Assembly: GCA_023461495.1 (NCBI GenBank)
Contig: JAEYLA010000276.1
Coordinates: forward strand, 1 to 11,230
Origin: Bacillota bacterium
Lineage (GTDB): Bacteria; Bacillota; Clostridia; Christensenellales; CAG-138
Length of the DNA: 11,230 nucleotides
Direction of reading: 5' to 3'
A model generated the notes under the pieces. It saw nothing but the letters and a program-made list of their open reading frames with translations. It had not been told where the DNA came from and did no database searches. Within the stretch, counting starts at the first letter, position 1, and each line of letters begins with the position of its first letter. Of the stretch, positions 5,476 through 11,230 are shown in pieces. The translations under genes were made by a program, and so were the position numbers.

Positions 5476-8433
5476 ATGCTTCGCATTGCGCAATGTAACG
5501 ATACCTTTTTGCCCATTGTGGATGGCGTCGGCCGTGTCGCTTTCGAGTATGCGCAGGCGCTCGGCAAGCGCGCGCACGAGTGCTATGTCGTCGTCCCGAT
5601 GCGCGACGCGGGATACCGCGGAAAATACCCGTTTGAAATTGTGGATTTCGTCTCCGTAAAGGTGCCCGGCTCCCCCCAGTACAGCACCGGCATTGCAAAA
5701 CTGGACAGCCACTATGTGGCGCGCATGGACATGGTGGAGCTGGACATTGTACATGCCCACAGCCCCGGCCCCGCAGGGCTTGAGGCCGCGCGCCTTGCCG
5801 CAAAGCATAAAATCCCGCTGATCGGCACCTTCCACTCCAAATATCAGGAGGACATCCTGCGCTATACGCGCAGCGAGGGCATCGCGCATATCGGCGCGAA
5901 ATATGTTGCGGATTTCTTTGACCGCTGCGATGAGGTTTGGACGGTCAGTAACCAGGCCGCGCATACGCTGCGCTCTTACGGCTACGCCGGGCGCATTGAA
6001 ATCGTCCCCAACGGAACGAACATCCCCCTTGTGCGCGATGCGGACAAGCAGGACGCAAAGGACGCCTTTGCGCTGGGGAGCGACCCCATCCTGCTCTATG
6101 TGGGGCAGATGGACTGGAAAAAAAACCTCCGCTTAACGCTGATGTCGGCAGGCCTCCTGCATCGGCAGGGCTTCAGGTTCCAGCTTGTGCTGGCAGGCCA
6201 GGGCAAGGATTTTGACGCCGTCCACGCGCTCGCGGAAGAGCTTGGCCTTGGCACAAAGGTGCGCTTCACCGGCCATATCGGCGATATGCGCCTGTTGAAC
6301 GGCCTGTTCGCTTGCGCGTCGCTGTTTGTGTTTCCCTCCACCTACGACACGGCGGGCCTTGTTGTGCGCGAAGCCGCGGCGGTTGGCACGCCTTCCGTCG
6401 TGCTGCGGGACAGCGCGCCCGCTGAAGTGATCATAGACGGCAGGAACGGCTTCTTATGCGAGGAGGACGAACGTTCCCTTGCCGCCGCCATTTCCCGCGC
6501 CATACAGGATACGGCCCGTTTAAAAGAGATTGGACAGCGCGCAAAAGAGACCATCCCCATCCCATGGAGCAAGGTAATCGACAATGTGGAGGAGCGCTAC
6601 CGCGCGCTTACGGAGAACCGACTCCCCATGCTCAAGCGCAAGCGCGGCCCGCTGCGCAAGGAGCTCACAATTGTGGATCACTCGCTCGAAAAGCGCACGC
6701 TCGACATGCTGTGGCGGTTTGTACGGCAGGACATGCACCGCGTCTACTCGTACCCGTATACGCCGCAGAAGCACATGCCCGCTCCGGCGCACGCCACCGC
6801 CCTGCCCCGCTCCGCACCGGAAGAACAAGGCGTCCCCAGCCGGGAGCTCCTTGCGCTCTACCATGCGCTTGATGGCGATGTCTCCGCTAACCTGCACGCC
6901 ATGATGGTGCTCAAAAACGGGCATGTCATCTCGGAAGGCTACTGGGCGCCCTATGAAAAGGCCGAGCCGCACCAGCTGTATTCCTTGAGCAAGAGCATCA
7001 CGAGCACCGCCATCGGCATGCTTCTGGAGGAAGGCCGGCTTTCCCTTTCCGAACGGCTTGTTGACCTGTTTTCCGATAAAGTGGCCGATCCCAAAGCTCA
7101 CCCGTGCCACGACGTGACCGTATGGCATTTATTGACCATGAGCAGCGGCTCCCGCTTTAACGAAGTGGGCTCTGTACTGGGGGCCGACTGGGAGCAGGAG
7201 TTCCTCGACGCGGGCCTGTGGTTTGACCCCGGCACGCAGTTCCACTACAATTCCATGAATACCTACATGCTCTCCGCCATCGTCCGCCGTAAGACTGGCA
7301 TGGGTCTTCTGGACTATTTAACGCCCCGCCTGTTTGCGCCGCTTGGCATACAGGACGCCACATGGGAAACCTGCCCCAAGGGCATTGAAAAAGGCGGCTG
7401 GGGGCTTTCCCTGCGGCTTGAAGACGTCGCAAAGATCGGCCTTTTATACCTGCAGAAGGGCGTCTATACGGATACGGTAGACGGCGAAGAACGCCGGATT
7501 TTAAGCGAAAGCTGGATCAAGGAAGCCACCCGCATGCAGATCGAAACCCCCAATGGGGAATGCAAGGACGGCTACGGCTACCAGATCTGGTGCGCGCCGT
7601 ATTCCAACGGGTACCTGTTTAACGGCGCTTTTGGGCAGTATATGGTAGCGCTGCCGGATCACAACGCGCTTGTGGTGCTTTTTTCCGGCTCGCCGCTGCT
7701 GTTTGCCCAGGGCAATACCGCAGAGTATGTGCAGCGTTGCTTTGAAAACGCGCTCCATGCGCCGCTTGCCAAAGACGCCGCCGCGCAACGCGCGCTTTCT
7801 TCCTTCCTGCAGCAGCTTTCCTGCCGCAACAAGGAGGAGCTTTCTTCAGAGGGCTCCATGCCCATGCCTTTCCAATGGGTCTCGGAACAGTTTGCCGGGA
7901 GCACCTTTGAGGTGGACGCCAACAGCACGGGCCTGTTCCCGTTTGTGCTGCAGTGCGTGAACAATATCTTCCCCGCAGGCCTTTCCTCCGTTTCGTTCCG
8001 CGCCGCGGAGGGCGGCGCGCTGGAGCTTTTGATCAAAGAAGGGGAAGTGACGCATACGCTTTTGCTGCGCGACGATGCCCTCACCCGCGCAACGCTCCAG
8101 ATCGGTGACGAAACGCACCCAGTCGGTGTCTCCGCGCGGTGCGGCATGCTTTCCGGCGGCGAGGTACAGCTGCGCGTGTATCTCTACTACTTGCGCACGC
8201 CCTGCACGCGGGTGGTGACCTTTGTGCTCAAGGAGGATACGCTACGCATCATACTCGATGAAAACCCGACGGTGCTCAAAGCCTCCGCTATGCTGATGAC
8301 GCTTGCGCAGCTTGCAAGCCCCGATTTTTCCAGCATGCTGCGCATTCTCCGGCGCAACCGTTTCAACAGCAAGCTGTTTTCCTTTGCTACCGCAACGCTT
8401 TCAGGCAGCCGCTTGGCGGAGCCTACGGCATAA
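5476..8433 (+). CDS. Fusion: GT4 glycosyltransferase + beta-lactamase-fold serine hydrolase
   Basis: One uninterrupted 985-codon frame. Residues 1 to about 385 form a GT-B, family GT4 glycosyltransferase: N-terminal MLRIAQCNDTFLPIVDGVGR, donor-side NLRLTLMSAGLL (217-228), and PSTYDTAGLVVREAAAVGTP (287-306). In the EX7E motif the first Glu is Asp (D291) and the second is E299. The type resembles transferases acting on membrane glycolipids, but the substrate is unknown. Residues about 440-780 form a serine hydrolase of the class C beta-lactamase/esterase fold (Pfam PF00144 type): S503-L-S-K506 nucleophile motif, Y591-N-S, and GAFGQYM (718-724) at the third motif. Residues about 800-985 are a beta-rich tail seen in clostridial hydrolases of this type. 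No signal peptide or clear membrane segment is visible, so the hydrolase is probably cytoplasmic. GGAAAGGA (5459-5466) supports the start. A PspC-domain gene follows after 14 nt. Confidence 0.9.
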   Translation: MLRIAQCNDTFLPIVDGVGRVAFEYAQALGKRAHECYVVVPMRDAGYRGKYPFEIVDFVSVKVPGSPQYSTGIAKLDSHYVARMDMVELDIVHAHSPGPAGLEAARLAAKHKIPLIGTFHSKYQEDILRYTRSEGIAHIGAKYVADFFDRCDEVWTVSNQAAHTLRSYGYAGRIEIVPNGTNIPLVRDADKQDAKDAFALGSDPILLYVGQMDWKKNLRLTLMSAGLLHRQGFRFQLVLAGQGKDFDAVHALAEELGLGTKVRFTGHIGDMRLLNGLFACASLFVFPSTYDTAGLVVREAAAVGTPSVVLRDSAPAEVIIDGRNGFLCEEDERSLAAAISRAIQDTARLKEIGQRAKETIPIPWSKVIDNVEERYRALTENRLPMLKRKRGPLRKELTIVDHSLEKRTLDMLWRFVRQDMHRVYSYPYTPQKHMPAPAHATALPRSAPEEQGVPSRELLALYHALDGDVSANLHAMMVLKNGHVISEGYWAPYEKAEPHQLYSLSKSITSTAIGMLLEEGRLSLSERLVDLFSDKVADPKAHPCHDVTVWHLLTMSSGSRFNEVGSVLGADWEQEFLDAGLWFDPGTQFHYNSMNTYMLSAIVRRKTGMGLLDYLTPRLFAPLGIQDATWETCPKGIEKGGWGLSLRLEDVAKIGLLYLQKGVYTDTVDGEERRILSESWIKEATRMQIETPNGECKDGYGYQIWCAPYSNGYLFNGAFGQYMVALPDHNALVVLFSGSPLLFAQGNTAEYVQRCFENALHAPLAKDAAAQRALSSFLQQLSCRNKEELSSEGSMPMPFQWVSEQFAGSTFEVDANSTGLFPFVLQCVNNIFPAGLSSVSFRAAEGGALELLIKEGEVTHTLLLRDDALTRATLQIGDETHPVGVSARCGMLSGGEVQLRVYLYYLRTPCTRVVTFVLKEDTLRIILDENPTVLKASAMLMTLAQLASPDFSSMLRILRRNRFNSKLFSFATATLSGSRLAEPTA

Positions 8434-8447
8434 AGGAGGAACTTTAG

Positions 8448-8627
8448 ATGGCAAAGCAATTATATCGCTCCACTTCGGACAAAATACTTTTTGGCGTGTG
8501 CAGCGGCGTGGCGCAGTATTTTAACATCGACGTCTCCATCGTGCGCATCGTCTGGGGCGTACTGGCGTTCACGTTTTTTGGGCTTGTTGCATATATCATT
8601 GCAGCGCTGGTCCTGCCGGTACAGTGA
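8448..8627 (+). CDS. Small PspC-domain membrane protein
   Basis: The protein has 59 residues. The fold is typical of PspC domains: a basic start (MAKQLYRSTSDKILFGVCSG), a conserved GVCSGVAQYFNID segment (16-28), VRIVWG (32-37), and a C-terminal hydrophobic helix (about 37-56) ending in LPVQ. PspC-family proteins take part in phage-shock or envelope-stress signalling and sit in the membrane. The ribosome binding site AAAGGAGGA (8432-8440) overlaps the end of the fusion gene's stop codon and is 7 nt from the ATG, so it is co-transcribed with the envelope-type fusion gene. The length matches stand-alone clostridial PspC proteins. Confidence 0.9.
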   Translation: MAKQLYRSTSDKILFGVCSGVAQYFNIDVSIVRIVWGVLAFTFFGLVAYIIAALVLPVQ

Positions 8628-8635
8628 TGGAATGC

Positions 8636-8671
8636 CAGGGCAGCCCGGGCACAAACGCCCGGGCTGCCCTG
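8636..8671. terminator. Perfect 15-bp GC-rich hairpin after pspC-like gene (no T-tract)
   Basis: CAGGGCAGCCCGGGC (8636-8650), ACAAAC loop, GCCCGGGCTGCCCTG (8657-8671), all 15 pairs perfect. No U-run follows on either strand, so it is not a standard intrinsic terminator. It may block read-through, protect the 3' end of the upstream mRNA, or act as a factor-assisted terminator insulating the next promoter, which begins 7 nt later. Confidence 0.6.
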
Positions 8672-8677
8672 CTGAAA

Positions 8678-8705
8678 TTGACAACATCGGGATTTATGGT
8701 ATAAT
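8678..8705 (+). promoter_or_regulatory. Strong sigma-A promoter of the CNNM transporter leader
   Basis: Perfect TTGACA (8678-8683), 16 bp, perfect TATAAT (8700-8705), with an extended -10 TG (8697-8698). Transcription should start near 8712, giving a leader of about 300 nt before the GTG at 9014. Confidence 0.93.
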
Positions 8706-8715
8706 AGCCGCAGCA

Positions 8716-8795
8716 GCTATGATATGGCTTGTTTTGTGTACATGAGGCCTTGCCTCTCCGGGCGGGCGTATGTGCGCGTATGGGAGCATCATAGC
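8716..8795 (+). promoter_or_regulatory. Structured 5' leader element of the CNNM transporter mRNA
   Basis: Directly after the inferred transcription start, GCTATGAT (8716-8723) is complementary to ATCATAGC (8788-8795). Nested inside are GTGTACAT (8736-8743) with ATGTGCGC (8770-8777; two G-U pairs) and GAGGC/GCCTC (8744-8748 with 8752-8756). The fold ends just before the leader ORF's ribosome binding site. I cannot match it to the M-box or yybP-ykoY consensus from memory. It could be a ligand-sensing domain or a scaffold for the attenuator. Confidence 0.5.
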
Positions 8796-8817
8796 GCTTA
8801 TGGATAGGAGTATGGAA

Positions 8818-8868
8818 ATGGAAGACTCACCGGACCCATTGCGATACAATGCCATCTTGCGTCTATAG
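8818..8868 (+). CDS. mgtL-like 16-codon leader peptide
   Basis: Encodes MEDSPDPLRYNAILRL and a TAG stop. AGGAG (8806-8810) lies 7 nt before this ATG. An in-frame ATG at 8812 would give MEMEDSPDP... but is only 1 nt from AGGAG. The acidic and proline-rich start resembles the mgtL leader peptide of enterobacteria, which begins MEPDP. There, ribosomes translating such a start become unstable at low Mg2+, which raises transcription of the downstream Mg2+ transporter gene (intrinsic ribosome destabilisation). Here the ORF lies between a strong promoter and an intrinsic terminator in front of a CNNM/CorC transporter gene. Its role as a sensor is inference from sequence and position. Confidence 0.65.
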   Translation: MEDSPDPLRYNAILRL

Positions 8869-8875
8869 CAGGCAG

Positions 8876-8936
8876 CACACACGTTTCAGGCTTTGCGGCA
8901 TTCCGCGTTAAGCCTGTTGTTGTGTGTTTTTGTTTT
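8876..8936 (+). terminator. Intrinsic terminator/attenuator between leader peptide and CNNM gene
   Basis: CACACA (8876-8881) with TGTGTG (8921-8926), CAGGCTT (8887-8893) with AAGCCTG (8910-8916), and GCGG/CCGC (8895-8898 with 8903-8906) form one long hairpin followed by TTTTTGTTTT (8927-8936). It starts 7 nt after the leader stop codon, so a ribosome at the stop would touch its 5' arm. AATGCC inside the leader ORF (8848-8853) is complementary to GGCATT in the hairpin (8897-8902) and could form a competing pairing. A second CAGGC (8869-8873) duplicates the 5' arm and could pair with GCCTG (8912-8916) instead. Confidence 0.85.
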
Positions 8937-9013
8937 GTCCGGATTTTTTAGAACTGCGCTTTATGCGCCGGGGCATATATATCCGCCCCTGACCTGAAGG
9001 AGGGTTACCTACC

Positions 9014-10360
9014 GTGAACGATGGCAATTTGCTGGGGCAAATACTTCTGCAATTGGCGCTGATATTGCTCAATGCCGTATTTGCCTGCGCTGAAATCGCT
9101 ATCATTTCCATCAACGACGCCAAGCTCAGCAAGCTCACGGCGGCGGGAAACAAAAAAGCCATTACGCTCACCAAGCTGACCGACCAGCCTGCGCGTTTTT
9201 TATCCACTATACAGGTGGGCATTACGCTTGCGGGCTTTATCGGCAGCGCGTTCGCCGCGGATAATTTCAGCGGCTATCTGACGGACCTGTTTGTAAGCTG
9301 GGGTTCAAAGCTTTCCCCCGCTACGCTCGATACGATCTCGACATTGGTGATCACGCTGATTCTTTCGTATATCACCCTGGTGCTGGGCGAGCTTGTGCCC
9401 AAGCGCATCGCCATGCGCAACGCGGAAAAGCTTGCGCTGGGCCTTTCAGGCCTCATCTACGGCATATCCAAGATATTCGCCCCCATCGTGTGGCTGCTTA
9501 CAGCCTCCACCAACGGCATCCTGCGGCTGTTCGGCATTGATCCCAACGCCGAGGAGGAGCATGTCACCGAGGAAGAGATCCGCATGATGCTCGACGAGGG
9601 GAGCGAAAAGGGCACCATCATGCCGGATGAAAAGGATATGATCCACAACATCTTTGAGTTTGACGATAAGACCGCGGCGGAGGCCATGACCCACCGGACC
9701 GACGTCACCCTGCTCTGGCAGGAGGATACCGACGAGCAGTGGGATGAGACTATCTGCGAAGGCCGCCATTCCATCTACCCTGTCTGCGGTGAAAGCGCGG
9801 ACGATGTGCTTGGCGTACTGCATGTAAAGGACTATATCGGCATTAAGAACAAATCCCGCGAGGAGGTCTTAAAGTACGCGGTGCGTCCCGCCTACTTTGT
9901 GCCGGAAACGGTAAAGACGGATATCCTCTTCCGCAATATGAAGACGTCGAGGAACCATTTTGCCATCGTACTCGACGAGTACGGCGGCATGAGCGGTATT
10001 GTCACCATGAGCGACCTTTTGGAGGAGCTGGTGGGCGACCTGGACGATGATGTGACCATGCCCGCTGAACCGCCGGATATTGAGCAGATCGACACCAACA
10101 CCTGGCGCGTCCAGGGCTGGACGCCGCTTGACGAGGTTTCGGAAGCCTTGGGCCTCCCCCTGCCGGAAGAGGATTACGATACCTTCGGCGGGCTGGTGTT
10201 CGGCATCTTGGGCGCGATTCCGGAGGACGGCAGTACCCCGCAGCTTGAGGAATACGGCATGGCCATCAAGGTGCTTGAAATCCGGGAGCACCGTCTGGAA
10301 AGCGCGCTTGTCTCCTTGATTGACGCCGCCAAAAAAGAAGGGGCTTCGGAGCAGGAATGA
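9014..10360 (+). CDS. CNNM/CBS/CorC-type hemolysin-family Mg2+ (divalent cation) transporter
   Basis: The 448-residue membrane protein has three parts. The CNNM (DUF21) transmembrane domain spans about 5-200, with hydrophobic segments near 7-30, 65-83, 107-127 and 142-162; conserved stretches are FACAEIAIISIN (23-34), GITLAGFIGSAFA (69-81) and LVLGELVPKRIA (122-133). A CBS pair follows at about 215-340 (HSIYPVCG; FAIVLDEYGGMSGIVT). A CorC/HlyC C-terminal domain spans about 358-440 (TFGGLVFGILGAIPE). Relatives (CorC, YhdP/MpfA, CNNM) are linked to Mg2+ efflux or Na+-coupled Mg2+ transport, with CBS domains sensing Mg-ATP. The GTG start is set by AAGGAGGG (8997-9004). The attenuated leader suggests Mg2+ control; the direction of transport is not shown by the sequence. 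Confidence 0.92.
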   Translation: MNDGNLLGQILLQLALILLNAVFACAEIAIISINDAKLSKLTAAGNKKAITLTKLTDQPARFLSTIQVGITLAGFIGSAFAADNFSGYLTDLFVSWGSKLSPATLDTISTLVITLILSYITLVLGELVPKRIAMRNAEKLALGLSGLIYGISKIFAPIVWLLTASTNGILRLFGIDPNAEEEHVTEEEIRMMLDEGSEKGTIMPDEKDMIHNIFEFDDKTAAEAMTHRTDVTLLWQEDTDEQWDETICEGRHSIYPVCGESADDVLGVLHVKDYIGIKNKSREEVLKYAVRPAYFVPETVKTDILFRNMKTSRNHFAIVLDEYGGMSGIVTMSDLLEELVGDLDDDVTMPAEPPDIEQIDTNTWRVQGWTPLDEVSEALGLPLPEEDYDTFGGLVFGILGAIPEDGSTPQLEEYGMAIKVLEIREHRLESALVSLIDAAKKEGASEQE

Positions 10361-10364
10361 AAAC

Positions 10365-10398
10365 AAAAACCGGGAAGGTACGCCCTCCCGGTTTTTTT
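10365..10398. terminator. Bidirectional terminator between convergent genes
   Basis: AAAAACCGGGA (10365-10375) and TCCCGGTTTTT (10386-10396) pair perfectly around a 10-nt loop. Seven T follow on the plus strand (10392-10398) and TTTTTGTTT on the minus strand, so it can serve both the CNNM gene and the PHP gene. Confidence 0.92.
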
Positions 10399-10412
10399 AA
10401 ATTTACACAACC

Positions 10413-11126
10413 TTATGTTTCTTCGTAATTGATGCACTGCCCCAATATGCCCGCTTCGCGCGCAAGCGCCAGGCTGTTTGGCACCTGGCCCACGCGGCCG
10501 GGCCGGTGCGCATCGGAGCTTAATAGAAAGCTTGCGCCCGCAGCCTTCGCTTCGAGTACATCGTCGAGCGACATGTTGCGGTGCCCCTCGTTGATTTCAA
10601 GCGCCACGCCGTGTTCCTTTGCCGTCGTTGCAAGGTCCGTCAGATCCACGGGGATATACGTACCCGGGTGGGTGATGGCGATCAGCTTTTGGGTTTTGTC
10701 CATGGCGTGCGCATAGGCTACCGCGTTTGCCTTTGCATGCCGCCTGGTGCTCTGCCCAAAGAAGAAGCTACGCCACCAGCCGCGGCTGATGCTGTCCGCC
10801 GGGAAGGTTCCCTTGTGATAGCCCATCATGACATAATCGAATATGGAAAGATCCTTGGGCACATCCGTCAGCCCGTCGCCCATCAGGTTTGCCTCCAGCC
10901 CCATGAGCACTTCGATTTTGTCGCCGTAGCGCCTGTTCATTGCATCCACTTCTTTCCGGATGTTCAGAAGCGCCTCCCATTTGACAGGGAAAAACATGTG
11001 CTTGGGCCCGTGCTCCGAAATCCCGATGCGCTTGAGCCCGCATGCGATGGCGGCAAGCACGTTTTCTTCCACGGTTCCCACGCCATGGCTGTACTTGGTG
11101 TGCGTATGTAAATCCGCAAACAGCAT
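10413..11126 (-). CDS. PHP-domain phosphoesterase (YcdX-like)
   Basis: The 237-residue protein is made up of a PHP metal-dependent hydrolase domain. Metal ligands expected for the family are visible: H7 and H9 in DLHTHTKYSHG, H14, H39 (GISEHG), E78 (GLEAN), H104 (GYHKG), H153 (ITHPGTY), and D205 and H207 (SSDAHRPG). Stand-alone PHP proteins of this size act as cytoplasmic phosphoesterases with a tri-metal site; the substrate is not known. The start at 11126 is chosen because MLFADLHTH is the normal N-terminus, AAAGGA (11135-11140) is 8 nt upstream, and the frame's earlier ATG at 11195 lies upstream of the -10 box. It stands alone and converges on the CNNM gene. Confidence 0.92.
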   Translation of the reverse strand: MLFADLHTHTKYSHGVGTVEENVLAAIACGLKRIGISEHGPKHMFFPVKWEALLNIRKEVDAMNRRYGDKIEVLMGLEANLMGDGLTDVPKDLSIFDYVMMGYHKGTFPADSISRGWWRSFFFGQSTRRHAKANAVAYAHAMDKTQKLIAITHPGTYIPVDLTDLATTAKEHGVALEINEGHRNMSLDDVLEAKAAGASFLLSSDAHRPGRVGQVPNSLALAREAGILGQCINYEET

Positions 11127-11157
11127 TGCGTTGTTCCTTTCGTTTTCCGATAGTTTT

Positions 11158-11186
11158 AGTATAGTGCAAACCCCTCCCGTTTGCAA
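11158..11186 (-). promoter_or_regulatory. Sigma-A promoter of the PHP gene
   Basis: On the minus strand, TTGCAA (11186-11181), 17 bp, TATACT (11163-11158). Transcription would begin near 11151, about 25 nt before the ATG. Confidence 0.75.
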
Positions 11187-11190
11187 ACGG
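11177..11190. promoter_or_regulatory. 14-bp perfect palindrome over the PHP -35 box (possible operator)
   Basis: CCGTTTGCAAACGG reads the same on both strands and covers the TTGCAA -35 hexamer, the position expected for a repressor site. The cognate regulator is unknown. Confidence 0.5.
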
Positions 11191-11197
11191 CCCAACT

Positions 11198-11212
11198 GTT
11201 GCCTGTGGCAAC
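11198..11212. repeat. Small inverted repeat near the right edge
   Basis: GTTGCC (11198-11203), TGT, GGCAAC (11207-11212). It could be part of a terminator or operator of a neighbouring gene outside the window; no T-tract is visible here. Confidence 0.35.
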
Positions 11213-11230
11213 GGCAACAATGTGCTTCCG

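Noticed and set aside
5401..5964. 187-codon minus-strand ORF opposite the glycosyltransferase start
   Set aside because: Antisense shadow; the plus strand encodes a recognisable GT4 N-terminus with ribosome binding site.
8712..8936. M-box (ykoK) or yybP-ykoY riboswitch before the CNNM gene
   Set aside because: The conserved sequence blocks of these classes, as I remember them, are not present. Only a GAGGC hairpin is superficially similar. A covariance search would decide.
11127..11195. ATG at 11195 as the PHP start
   Set aside because: It lies upstream of the -10 and the expected transcription start. The ATG at 11126 has a ribosome binding site and starts directly at the PHP motif.

Overview
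The window looks like chromosomal DNA of a GC-rich, endospore-forming member of the Clostridia (Bacillota). The grounds are strong AGGAGG-type ribosome binding sites, clostridial protein families (bacteriohemerythrin, CheX, ApbE lipoprotein, PspC, CNNM/CorC), a convincing SpoIIQ-like M23 protein, and three promoter-like sites with forespore sigma-factor (sigma-F/sigma-G) geometry. The species cannot be fixed from the sequence. I see no transposase, integrase, CRISPR array, tRNA or rRNA.

Layout. 1-1854 (minus strand): a secreted protein with four SH3b repeats, cut by the left edge, lies downstream of a SpoIIQ-like membrane-anchored LytM/M23 protein. 1855-2664 has no protein gene. It holds a sigma-F-like promoter for the SpoIIQ-like gene, two related tandem transcription units that look like small structured RNAs (about 2038-2175 and 2400-2546), and a hairpin-dense spacer between them. 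Each RNA has its own forespore-type promoter and intrinsic terminator, and they share a 21/25 identical 3' block.

2665-3538: a bacteriohemerythrin gene overlaps a CheX-type phosphatase gene, followed by a terminator; this is probably an oxygen-linked chemotaxis or signalling pair. 3703-5318: an ApbE flavin-transferase lipoprotein gene overlaps a class I methyltransferase gene by 4 nt, followed by a hairpin terminator. 5476-8627: a 985-residue fusion of a GT4 glycosyltransferase and a beta-lactamase-fold serine hydrolase, followed by a 59-residue PspC-domain membrane protein; together they point to an envelope function.

8636-10398: a very strong sigma-A promoter, a roughly 300-nt structured leader, a 16-codon acidic/proline-rich leader ORF resembling enterobacterial mgtL, an intrinsic terminator, and then a CNNM/CBS/CorC-type transporter gene. 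This reads as a translation-coupled transcription attenuator sensing magnesium. 10413-11126 (minus): a PHP-family phosphoesterase gene converging on the transporter through a shared bidirectional terminator. Its promoter carries a perfect 14-bp palindrome over the -35 box.

The two most interesting regions are the tandem RNA pair with forespore-type promoters next to a SpoIIQ-like gene, and the mgtL-like leader in front of the CNNM transporter gene. Both are sequence-based inferences that need comparative and experimental testing.
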